A stretch of DNA of 7,615 nucleotides from Chitinophagaceae bacterium (GTDB lineage: Bacteria > Bacteroidota > Bacteroidia > Chitinophagales > Chitinophagaceae): the NCBI GenBank assembly GCA_003136915.1, contig PLEB01000196.1, positions 4,757 to 12,371 of the forward strand, read 5' to 3'. This document shows, one piece after another, positions 1 to 6,778 of the stretch (its first letter is position 1; each line of letters opens with the position of its first letter). The position numbers and the translations under genes were made by a program. The notes beneath the pieces are model-generated. The model was not told the origin of the DNA and searched no databases. It saw only the letters and a program-made list of their open reading frames with translations.

Positions 1-146
1 GTCTGATCAAGGAGTATCCTTTCTTCCTTGCCCAATACAATTACAGGAGACGCTTCAACCAGCGTTCCTTTTAACAGATCTTCTCCTGTAAAAACGCCCC
101 GCCCCCTGCCCGGAGATTCAGCAATAAATAAAGCTGTTAAGATCAT
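1..146 (-). CDS. SET-domain protein (putative protein-lysine methyltransferase), N-terminal part, cut by window edge
   Basis: Reading leftward from ATG at 146-144, the frame is open to the window edge and gives 48 full codons. It begins MILTALFIAESPGRGRGVFT and continues through a segment ending EASPVIVLGKERRILLDQ. The pattern SPGRGRGVFT (residues 11-20) followed by GTLVEASPVIVL (27-38) is the opening of a SET domain, where the G-x-G-x-F strand helps bind S-adenosylmethionine. The catalytic Tyr and the N-H-S/C motifs would lie beyond the window, so activity cannot be judged. The start is well fixed: the only upstream in-frame codons are TGC, GCA and CCT before a TAA stop. No Shine-Dalgarno is visible. 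The gene is divergent from mgtE with an 81-base spacer. Small bacterial SET proteins of this type are known from Bacteroidota, but their substrates are mostly unknown. Confidence 0.8.
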   Translation of the reverse strand, partial: MILTALFIAESPGRGRGVFTGEDLLKGTLVEASPVIVLGKEERILLDQ

Positions 147-215
147 GCATGCAGGTTATAAATGAAAAGGGATATGAAGAATGTTTTCCAAATGCAATTT
201 ATCAAGGCTTCGCTG

Positions 216-223
216 TAAATTTG
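216..223 (+). promoter_or_regulatory. Candidate Bacteroidota -7 promoter element for mgtE
   Basis: TAAATTTG matches the Bacteroidota sigma-ABfr -7 consensus TAnnTTTG exactly. It ends four bases before the mgtE ATG, so the expected transcription start falls at or next to the start codon. The upstream -33 partner is weak: no clean TTTG lies 18-20 bases before it. The site is in the 81-base divergent spacer (147-227). No convincing promoter for the leftward SET gene was found there, and the spacer is too short for an M-box magnesium riboswitch. Confidence 0.45.
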
Positions 224-227
224 GCGC

Positions 228-1634
228 ATGGCAGCCGAAATAGAAAATACTTCGCTGGAAGAACAATTGCTCGCAGAGATCGAGTCAGGTGATACCCTGG
301 CCCTGCGTGCATTTCTGGACAAGCAGAATATCAGCGATGTGGCGGAACTCATAAATCAACTCCCTGACCGGGAAGGTGAAATTCTCGGAAACCTCAGCAT
401 GCACCGGGCTGTCAGCACTTTTAAGATCCTGGATTTCCCTACGCAAAAACGAATTATACAGGAGCTTTCTCCCTGGAAAACCGCGGAATTGCTAAACGGG
501 CTTCCTGCGGATGACCGGACTTCTTTTCTCGAAGACCTTCCGAGTGAAGTAGTGAAAGAATTGATAAAAATGCTGAATCCGGAAGAGAGAAAGGTCACCC
601 TTGCCCTGCTCGGATACCCCGATAGCAGTGTGGGCAGGCTGATGACTCCGGATTATATTGCGGTACAAAAGGACTGGACCATCCGGCAGGTGATCCGCCA
701 TATCCGGAACGTAGGTAAAGACAGTGAAACCATTGACGTAATTTACGTAGTAGATGAAAAAGGCGTTTTCATTGATGATATCAAGATCCGGGAGATCATT
801 TTGGCTGACCCTGACAAAATCATTGCCGATGTTATAGATAACCGTTTCATCTACCTGAACGTGACTGATGACCAGGAAACGGCCAGTCAGGCTTTTAAGA
901 TGAACAACCGCATGGCTCTGCCTGTGCTGGACAATCACAAGGTTTTGCTTGGTATCGTTACCATTGATGACGTATTGTGGGTAGCTACCGAAGAATTAAC
1001 GGAAGATATTCAGAAGATCGGGGGCTCCGAAGCCCTGGATCATCCTTACCTGGAAACGCCGTTTTTCCAATTGATCCGCAAACGGGTGGGTTGGCTGATC
1101 ATTCTTTTTCTCAGTGAAATGCTTACGGCAACCGCCATGGCTTATTACAATGATGAACTGGCCAAGGTACTGATCCTGACAAATTTTATTCCCCTGATCA
1201 TGTCCAGCGGCGGCAACAGCGGATCCCAGGCTTCCACCCTGATCATTCAGGCCATGGCGCTGGGAGAAGTTACCATCGGAGACTGGTGGCGTGTGATGCG
1301 CCGCGAGATCCTTTCCGGGTTTATGCTGGGCAGCATTTTGGGTATCATTGGCTTTACCCGCATTTTCCTGTGGCATCTGCTGATGGTTCATGGAATTTTT
1401 AAGGATATTTATAAACCACATTGGGAATTGGTCGCATTAACCGTGAGTTTTGCCCTGATCGGGGTCGTTCTCTGGGGAACTTTTGCTGGAAGCATGCTGC
1501 CGATCATTCTGAAAAAACTCGGCGCCGATCCCGCAGCTTCTTCTGCCCCTTTTGTAGCAACATTGGTGGATGTGACCGGACTGATCATTTACTTCAATGT
1601 GGCCCTTTATTTCATGAAAGGGATTTTATTATAA
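228..1634 (+). CDS. mgtE: Magnesium transporter/channel MgtE
   Basis: A 468-residue inner-membrane Mg2+ channel of the MgtE family, close to the usual length of about 450. Domains in order: an acidic helical MgtE N domain (about 20-130), a CBS pair opened by GRLMTPDY (136-143) with the second CBS ending GIVTIDDVL (242-250), a connecting plug helix EELTEDIQKIGG (255-266), and about five membrane segments (roughly 287-306, 312-327, 361-384, 399-424, 442-465). Pore signatures are SSGGNSGSQ (326-334), GADPA (432-436) and ATLVDVTG (444-451). D448 corresponds to the pore Asp432 of Thermus thermophilus MgtE. In the family, Mg2+ bound between the acidic N/CBS domains closes the pore. Acidic residues are present in the plug helix and CBS region here, so normal gating is inferred. 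The ATG at 228 is the only possible ATG: an in-frame TAA sits at 216-218 and the next Met is at residue 58. No Shine-Dalgarno precedes it. Confidence 0.96.
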   Translation: MAAEIENTSLEEQLLAEIESGDTLALRAFLDKQNISDVAELINQLPDREGEILGNLSMHRAVSTFKILDFPTQKRIIQELSPWKTAELLNGLPADDRTSFLEDLPSEVVKELIKMLNPEERKVTLALLGYPDSSVGRLMTPDYIAVQKDWTIRQVIRHIRNVGKDSETIDVIYVVDEKGVFIDDIKIREIILADPDKIIADVIDNRFIYLNVTDDQETASQAFKMNNRMALPVLDNHKVLLGIVTIDDVLWVATEELTEDIQKIGGSEALDHPYLETPFFQLIRKRVGWLIILFLSEMLTATAMAYYNDELAKVLILTNFIPLIMSSGGNSGSQASTLIIQAMALGEVTIGDWWRVMRREILSGFMLGSILGIIGFTRIFLWHLLMVHGIFKDIYKPHWELVALTVSFALIGVVLWGTFAGSMLPIILKKLGADPAASSAPFVATLVDVTGLIIYFNVALYFMKGILL

Positions 1635-1668
1635 TAACTATTGCAGGATAATCAACTATGGAATGCGG

Positions 1669-1699
1669 TTTGCCTGTTGATCACTACTTAATAAATTTC
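1669..1699 (+). promoter_or_regulatory. Candidate promoter for glmS (TTTG-N19-TAAATTTC)
   Basis: In the 72-base spacer between mgtE and glmS, TTTG (1669-1672) is followed after 19 bases by TAAATTTC (1692-1699). This matches the Bacteroidota layout TTTG-N19-TAnnTTTG except for the last base. The -7 box ends seven bases before the glmS ATG, so the predicted leader is only a few bases long. The spacer has no room for a glmS ribozyme and shows no terminator hairpin after mgtE. Confidence 0.55.
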
Positions 1700-1706
1700 C
1701 GTTCAT

Positions 1707-3542
1707 ATGTGTGGAATTGTTGCTTATATCGGTCCAAGAGAGGCTTATCCCATTATTCTTAAGGGCCTCAAAAGACTGGAATATCGCGGTTATGATAGTG
1801 CCGGCGTTGCTTTGCTCGATAAAGAACTGAAGGTTTACAAGAAACAGGGTCGCGTAGCAGGACTTGAGGAAAGTGTGATCGGCAAGGACCTGCATGCAAA
1901 TGCCGGGATCGGCCATACCCGCTGGGCCACCCACGGGGAACCGAGTGACCGGAACGCGCATCCGCATCTTTCCGCAAGTGGCCGGCTGGCTATGATCCAC
2001 AACGGAATCATTGAAAATTATACCCAGCTTAAAAATGAATTGGTCAAAAAAGGATATCCATTTAAGAGCGATACGGATACCGAGGTATTACTGAATTTTA
2101 TTGAATATGTTCAGGACAACAGCGATTGCAGCCTCGAAGAAGCCCTGCGGATCGCGCTGAAACGGGTTGTGGGCGCCTATGTGATCGTATTGCTGGACCG
2201 GGATCATCCGGACACCATCATAGCTGCGAGAAAAGGAAGTCCCCTGGTAATTGGAATTGGCAAGGGTGAACATTTCCTGGCTTCAGACGCCTCTCCGATC
2301 ATCGAATACACAAAGGAAGTGGTATATGTTAACGATTATGAATTAGCCATCATTAAATGTGATGAGCTCATACTAAAAAACCTGGGAAATGAAAAGATCA
2401 CCCCGTATATCCAGAAACTTGATATGGAGTTAACCGCGATTGAGAAAGGAGGCTATGAATATTTCATGTTGAAGGAAATATTTGAACAGCCAGATACCAT
2501 TTTCGATTGCCTGCGGGGAAGGCTTGATGTAGCGAAGGGAACCATCACCATGGCGGGTGTTGCAAATAATCTGGACAAGCTCACACAAGCTAAAAGAATC
2601 ATCATTGTTGCATGTGGAACCAGTTGGCACGCAGGACTGCTTGCTGAATATATTTTGGAGGAGTGTTGCAGGATACCCGTGGAAGTTGAATACGCATCAG
2701 AATTCAGATACCGGAACCCGGTGATCCATCCGGGTGATGTTATCATTGCCATTTCCCAAAGTGGTGAAACAGCTGATACTATTGTAGCCATTGAAAAAGC
2801 AAAAGAGCAGGGCGCTTTTATTTTCGGCGTGGTAAATGTTGTCGGATCCTCCATATCACGCATATCGCATGCCGGCGCTTACACACACGCCGGCCCGGAA
2901 ATTGGAGTTGCCAGCACCAAGGCATTTACGGCCCAACTGGTCGTGCTGATGCTGATTTCCCTGAAGATCGCCATGGAAAAAAAATCCATTTCAGAAGAAC
3001 GCTGCATAAAACTGATGGCGGAGTTGCAAGCCATTCCGGAGAAAGCAAGGGAACTCCTGCACTCATCCGAACATATACGAAAGCTTGCTGAAAAATATAA
3101 GGACGCGCGTGATGCGCTTTACCTTGGCCGGGGATACAATTTCCCCATTGCACTTGAAGGTGCCCTTAAGCTCAAAGAAATATCCTATATCCATGCGGAA
3201 GGATATCCTGCGGCAGAAATGAAGCATGGGCCCATTGCGCTGGTGGATGAAAATCTGCCGGTGTTGTTTGTTGCAACAAAGGATTTATATCACGCAAAAA
3301 TTGTGAGCAATATCCAGGAAATCAAGGCCCGGAAAGGAAAGGTCATTGCGGTGATCAGCGAAGGAGATGAAACCATTCCGGCGATGGCTGATGATATCAT
3401 GCAGGTGCCTGTTACAGATGAAATGGTTGCACCCCTTCTTAGCGTGATACCCCTGCAGCTATTTGCATGTTATCTTGGAATGGAAAAAGGATATGACGTG
3501 GATAAACCCCGGAATCTGGCAAAAAGTGTAACCGTCGAATAA
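1707..3542 (+). CDS. glmS: Glutamine-fructose-6-phosphate aminotransferase (isomerizing), GlmS
   Basis: A 611-residue cytoplasmic enzyme (family usually about 609) that makes glucosamine-6-phosphate from fructose-6-phosphate and glutamine, the committed step to UDP-GlcNAc for peptidoglycan and LPS. The N-terminal glutaminase domain (1-240) starts MCGIVAYIG, so Cys2 becomes the nucleophile after Met removal. It has RGYDSAG (27-33), HTRWATHG (70-77), the oxyanion pair N99-G100 in HNGIIENY, and SDTDTEV (121-127). Two SIS sugar-isomerase domains follow. They carry ACGTSWHAG (302-310), SQSGETADT (350-358), STKAFTAQ (403-410) and the catalytic block E484, K488, E491 and H507, ending in LAKSVTVE with the essential Lys at 606. 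All key residues are present. The start is fixed by the need for Cys at position 2. The gene follows mgtE by 72 bases with its own candidate promoter, and precedes the DUF4954 gene by 28 bases. Confidence 0.98.
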   Translation: MCGIVAYIGPREAYPIILKGLKRLEYRGYDSAGVALLDKELKVYKKQGRVAGLEESVIGKDLHANAGIGHTRWATHGEPSDRNAHPHLSASGRLAMIHNGIIENYTQLKNELVKKGYPFKSDTDTEVLLNFIEYVQDNSDCSLEEALRIALKRVVGAYVIVLLDRDHPDTIIAARKGSPLVIGIGKGEHFLASDASPIIEYTKEVVYVNDYELAIIKCDELILKNLGNEKITPYIQKLDMELTAIEKGGYEYFMLKEIFEQPDTIFDCLRGRLDVAKGTITMAGVANNLDKLTQAKRIIIVACGTSWHAGLLAEYILEECCRIPVEVEYASEFRYRNPVIHPGDVIIAISQSGETADTIVAIEKAKEQGAFIFGVVNVVGSSISRISHAGAYTHAGPEIGVASTKAFTAQLVVLMLISLKIAMEKKSISEERCIKLMAELQAIPEKARELLHSSEHIRKLAEKYKDARDALYLGRGYNFPIALEGALKLKEISYIHAEGYPAAEMKHGPIALVDENLPVLFVATKDLYHAKIVSNIQEIKARKGKVIAVISEGDETIPAMADDIMQVPVTDEMVAPLLSVIPLQLFACYLGMEKGYDVDKPRNLAKSVTVE

Positions 3543-3570
3543 AAAATAAACAGGAACTGAATAATTATCG

Positions 3571-5799
3571 ATGAATCAGATCAGCAAAACACCCTTAAGG
3601 AAACTTGGATACGATTTTATTCCCCAGCGTTTTCTTCCAAAGGAAAAGGATGAATACTACCTGCGCCTGGAACAAAATCAATCAGGCATCGCTTACCGCC
3701 CGCTGAAACTGGATGAAGTGGCCCTCCTGAATAAGAACGGGAACAGTTCGGATAATTGGAGTAATGTTATGGTTTCCGATATTTTTCTTCCTGAACTTGT
3801 TCATAACTGCTCATTTTTCGGCCTGGTAAGGATTGGCCGGCTGGAACCCTATTTTCTGGAATTCCACAATCTGAGGCGGCCGGTTGGGTTGTATAATAGC
3901 ACCATCATCAGCTCGGACATCGGCAACAATGTGGTTATTGATAATGTAAATTACCTGAGTCATTATATTATCGGCAACGACGTGATGCTGGTCAATATCA
4001 ATGAGCTCGCTACCACCGACCATGCAAAATTCGGGAATGGCATTCTCAAGGAAGGTGAACCAGAATCCATCCGCATCCAGCTGGAGATTTGCAATGAAAA
4101 TGGCGGAAGAAGTATTATTCCATTTGACGGCATGCTGCCCGGTGATGCCTGGTTATGGAGCAGGTTTCGTGAGGATGAACCCCTGCAGACCCGGTTCCGC
4201 GAGTTTACGGAGAATGAATTCGATAAAAGACGGGGCTATTACGGAATGATCGGCGATCGTACCGTGATCAAGAATTGCAGAATTGTAAAGGATGTGAAGA
4301 CCGGGACTGATGCTTATTTAAAGGGTGCCAATAAACTGAAGAACCTGACCATTAATTCTTCACCTGAAGCAAAGTCGCAGATCGGCGAAGGCTGTGAACT
4401 GGTCAACGGCATCATCGGAAACGGATGCCGGATATTTTATGGCGTGAAAGCCGTGCGATTTATACTTGCCTCCCATTCTCAATTAAAATATGGCGCCAGG
4501 CTCATCAATTCATACCTGGGCAACAACGCGACCATCTCCTGTTGTGAGGTATTGAATTCTTTGATCTTTCCAGCGCACGAACAGCATCATAATAATTCAT
4601 TTTTATGCGCTTCTCTGCTGATGGGACAATCCAATATGGCGGCAGGCGCAACCATAGGATCCAATCATAATTCCAGGAGCGCTGATGGCGAACTTATTGC
4701 CGGACGCGGGTTCTGGCCAGGCCTCTGCGTAAGCGTAAAACACAATTCCCGCTTTGCATCATTTATTATTGTAGCAAAAGGAGATTATCCTGCAGAATTA
4801 GATATCCCGCTGCCTTTCTCCCTGCTCAGTAACGATGTGTCGGATGACGAATTACTGGTCATGCCCGCTTATTGGTTTCTGCATAACATGTATGCCCTCG
4901 CACGGAATGCATGGAAATATGTGGACCGGGATAAGCGTATTGAAAAGATCCAGCTATTGGAATACGATTACCTGGCACCTGACAGTATCCATGAAGTGGC
5001 TGACGCTATGAAGATATTGGAGCGACTCACCGCCCGTGCGTGGTTGTTGCAAAGCGGCGAATCTGCATCATCAGAAGGTAACCCGCTTTCTGACTCAGAA
5101 TTAATCCTGCTGGGTAAGGACCTGCTCGAAAAAAATGATCCATCCCTGGCCATGCTGGAAATCACCGCCGACAATTTTGAAAACAGTTCCCGAAAAGTGC
5201 GTATCAATAAAGTTCCGCTCGCATATCCGATCTATGCTGAGATCATCTTACATTATGCCATCTGCCGTGTGGTAGAATATATCGGGGATCAGCAATTTGG
5301 AAACCTGGCGGATCTTCAAATGGAACTTCCCGCCCCTTCGGAACCGGAATCCTGGGTAAATGTGGGCGGCCAGCTCCTGAAGAGATCATCCCTGAATAGT
5401 CTTATCTCCGATATTCATTCAAAAAGGATCGGAAGCTGGCAGGACGTACACAGATTTTACATTGCTGAAGGGGCAAACTATAATCGCGACAAATTGCATC
5501 ACGCCCTAGATATCCTTTTTTCAGTGCAAGGCATTTCTATCAAGTGTGCCGACCCTGTTCATTTCAGACAATTATTGGAGAAAAGTATTAGCACCGCAGC
5601 GTGGATAACCAATGGAATTCTTGTTTCCCGGGAAAAGGATTATGAAAATCCATTCCGCAGAATGGTATATGATTCCCAGGCAGAAATGGATAAAGTGTTA
5701 GGAAGGCCGGATGAAAATAGTTTCATCAAAACACAGTTTGAGGGCTTTCAGGCATATCGTGAAAACGTAAATTTCCTGATCAATACCTGGAAATTATAG
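3571..5799 (+). CDS. DUF4954-type protein with left-handed beta-helix, function unknown
   Basis: A 742-residue protein without signal peptide or membrane segment, presumably cytoplasmic. Hexapeptide-like turns of a left-handed parallel beta-helix are visible at 111-145 (DIGNNVVIDNV, IIGNDVMLVNI), 226-262 (IGDRTVIKNCRIV) and 271-365 (IGEGCELVNGIIGNGCRI, LGNNATISCCEV, AAGATIGSN). The fold is shared with acyltransferases such as GlmU and LpxA. Overall order and wording match the DUF4954 family common in Bacteroidota, as recalled rather than searched: YRPL..E..LL near 42, the beta-helix core, then an N-rich stretch and PFSLL at 415-419. The region from about 430 to 742 is mainly helical and of unknown role. 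The motif HNSR occurs twice (366-369, 391-394), and 336-343 is His/Asn-rich. The gene starts 28 bases after glmS with no terminator between, so cotranscription is likely. An AGGAA lies 14 bases before the ATG, too far for a good Shine-Dalgarno. A sugar-nucleotide or acyl-transfer role is only an inference from fold and neighbour. Confidence 0.85.
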   Translation: MNQISKTPLRKLGYDFIPQRFLPKEKDEYYLRLEQNQSGIAYRPLKLDEVALLNKNGNSSDNWSNVMVSDIFLPELVHNCSFFGLVRIGRLEPYFLEFHNLRRPVGLYNSTIISSDIGNNVVIDNVNYLSHYIIGNDVMLVNINELATTDHAKFGNGILKEGEPESIRIQLEICNENGGRSIIPFDGMLPGDAWLWSRFREDEPLQTRFREFTENEFDKRRGYYGMIGDRTVIKNCRIVKDVKTGTDAYLKGANKLKNLTINSSPEAKSQIGEGCELVNGIIGNGCRIFYGVKAVRFILASHSQLKYGARLINSYLGNNATISCCEVLNSLIFPAHEQHHNNSFLCASLLMGQSNMAAGATIGSNHNSRSADGELIAGRGFWPGLCVSVKHNSRFASFIIVAKGDYPAELDIPLPFSLLSNDVSDDELLVMPAYWFLHNMYALARNAWKYVDRDKRIEKIQLLEYDYLAPDSIHEVADAMKILERLTARAWLLQSGESASSEGNPLSDSELILLGKDLLEKNDPSLAMLEITADNFENSSRKVRINKVPLAYPIYAEIILHYAICRVVEYIGDQQFGNLADLQMELPAPSEPESWVNVGGQLLKRSSLNSLISDIHSKRIGSWQDVHRFYIAEGANYNRDKLHHALDILFSVQGISIKCADPVHFRQLLEKSISTAAWITNGILVSREKDYENPFRRMVYDSQAEMDKVLGRPDENSFIKTQFEGFQAYRENVNFLINTWKL

Positions 5800-5930
5800 T
5801 TCCGACTGGTAATCAGTGCCGGTGGTTAAGCTTTGATACGACCGGATGGATATGAAACTTAATATTACCTTTAGGTTGCAGGAAATGATTTGAATTTGAA
5901 GCCGCATTTCCTCCCACTTCAACCGATTAA

Positions 5931-6362
5931 ATGAAAAAAATTCTCCTCCTTTCCGTCTTAACTGCTTTTGCCTGCTTAACCCATGCGCAAAGATTTTTTT
6001 ACGTGGAAAAAGGAAATATGGCAGAAATACCAATTAAAAAAGACCTTTTGCAGGCATCTCAGTTCGTTACGGAATCGCCTTTGATGTCTGACTATATCCT
6101 AAAGACCGAAGTCGGTTTTCAAAAAGAATCCAATACAACAACCTTAAAAATAGAATTAGAAGATTCCGCAACATTTAAAACTATTTTTCTTACTAAGGAA
6201 GAATATGCGTTTGGGGCCTTAAAACTAAATCGCAAAATATTCTTAAACATGGACATGGAGACCCTGGTTGAAAAAAACATTAATCAAATAATTCTTTGCG
6301 CAAAAGATGACCATTTCCATAACCAGACAAAATTGATCGGATTAAGAAAAGATAAAACCTAG
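5931..6362 (+). CDS. Small secreted protein of unknown function
   Basis: A 143-residue protein with a clear Sec signal peptide: MKK, a hydrophobic core ILLLSVLTAFACL, and a signal peptidase I site THA|Q after residue 19. The mature part begins QRFFYVEKGN and is a polar, probably beta-rich domain with no motif that I can assign to a named family. There is one Cys in the mature region (near residue 124) and no lipobox, so it is probably periplasmic or secreted. The gene is markedly AT-richer than its neighbours: four 60-base lines counted by hand give 25-37% GC, against 45% in a line of the preceding gene and 57% in a line of glmS. The 131-base spacer before it has no clear terminator. It holds TGAATTTG (5891-5898), one base off a -7 box, but without a well-spaced -33 element. 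It converges on the lipoprotein gene downstream. Confidence 0.75.
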   Translation: MKKILLLSVLTAFACLTHAQRFFYVEKGNMAEIPIKKDLLQASQFVTESPLMSDYILKTEVGFQKESNTTTLKIELEDSATFKTIFLTKEEYAFGALKLNRKIFLNMDMETLVEKNINQIILCAKDDHFHNQTKLIGLRKDKT

Positions 6363-6408
6363 TTTTTCAACAATCTGAGCCAGTTGACGGACGAGATCAA
6401 CCATCAAC

Positions 6409-6445
6409 AAAAAAAAATCCCTTTTGCATGTTGCAAAAGGGATTT
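6409..6445 (-). terminator. Intrinsic terminator of the lipoprotein gene
   Basis: A perfect 14-bp stem (6415-6428 pairing with 6432-6445) closes a 3-base loop TGT. On the minus strand it is followed by a run of nine U (A-run 6409-6417 on the plus strand, three of which also pair in the stem). This is a textbook rho-independent terminator about 20 bases past the lipoprotein stop. For the convergent rightward gene the same hairpin would form 52 bases past its stop, but only three U close the stem and no U-tract follows, so it would act weakly there. Confidence 0.9.
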
Positions 6446-6464
6446 CGAATTCAAGACGTTTGTA

Positions 6465-6695
6465 TTATTTCTTCATAGCTTTTTTGGCGCTGTCTACAGT
6501 TTTCCCCATTTTAGCATTTGCAGTATCTGCAACGGCCTTAATAGTTGAGTCTACTTTTACGGCGGCTGAATCAATAGTCGCTTTTGTTGTATCAGCAGCA
6601 GCGGAAACAGCAGAATCTGCTTTTGAAGTGGATCCGCTTCCGTTACAGGCTGTCATAGCAGCAGCGATAACGAGGACGGTCAGGAATTTTTTCAT
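6465..6695 (-). CDS. Small Ala/Lys/Asp-rich lipoprotein, function unknown
   Basis: A 76-residue predicted lipoprotein. MKK, then the hydrophobic stretch FLTVLVIAAA, lead to a lipobox MTAC with Cys17 as the lipidation site. Met rather than Leu at -3 is a mild deviation. The mature chain starts CNGSGSTSK and has no acidic Bacteroidota surface-export signal just after the Cys, so a periplasm-facing location is more likely. The rest is low-complexity and probably one amphipathic helix. Asp followed by Ser or Thr recurs at residues 27, 35, 42, 49, 57 and 68 (steps of 7-8, then 11), interleaved with Ala and Lys and ending KKAMKK. The start is supported by a near-consensus promoter ending 23 bases upstream and by the signal peptide. 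No Shine-Dalgarno is seen. With its own promoter and terminator it forms a monocistronic unit. It resembles small entericidin-like or envelope-stress lipoproteins only in general style; no family is assigned. Confidence 0.85.
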   Translation of the reverse strand: MKKFLTVLVIAAAMTACNGSGSTSKADSAVSAAADTTKATIDSAAVKVDSTIKAVADTANAKMGKTVDSAKKAMKK

Positions 6696-6717
6696 CAGTG
6701 GTTATTTTATCTGCGCG

Positions 6718-6747
6718 CAAAGGTACGCAGTTTTTATCTTATGCAAA
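6718..6747 (-). promoter_or_regulatory. Near-consensus Bacteroidota promoter for the lipoprotein gene
   Basis: On the minus strand TTTG (6747-6744) is followed after 18 bases by TACCTTTG (6725-6718), an exact match to the -7 consensus TAnnTTTG at close to the usual spacing. Transcription should begin near 6712-6714, giving a leader of about 17-19 bases before the ATG at 6695. It is the best promoter in the window and suggests strong expression. It sits in the 83-base gap behind der, where no der terminator is evident. Confidence 0.75.
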
Positions 6748-6778
6748 TTTTTAAATATTCCCACGCGCTATGAGATGC

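Noticed and set aside
147..227. M-box magnesium riboswitch ahead of mgtE
   Set aside because: The spacer is only 81 bases, shows no riboswitch-like stems, and the -7 box touches the start codon.
492..1421. Leftward open frames of 148 and 141 residues opposite mgtE
   Set aside because: mgtE on the other strand is intact with all family motifs; these frames show no family features or start context and are antisense shadows.
1421..1651. Rightward 76-residue open frame overlapping the end of mgtE
   Set aside because: It is out of frame within the MgtE membrane domain, Arg/Cys-rich and without any recognisable motif.
1635..1706. glmS ribozyme ahead of glmS
   Set aside because: The 72-base spacer is far too short and has no such fold; the ribozyme is known mainly from Firmicutes.
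5800..5930. Terminator hairpin after the DUF4954 gene
   Set aside because: The only candidate (ACTG pairing with CAGT around 5804-5818) has four base pairs and no T-tract. Apart from a weak -7-like box, nothing else was found in this gap.
6383..6401. Inverted repeat GTTGA/TCAAC before the A-run
   Set aside because: Only five base pairs with a nine-base loop, and the strong hairpin next to it fully explains termination.
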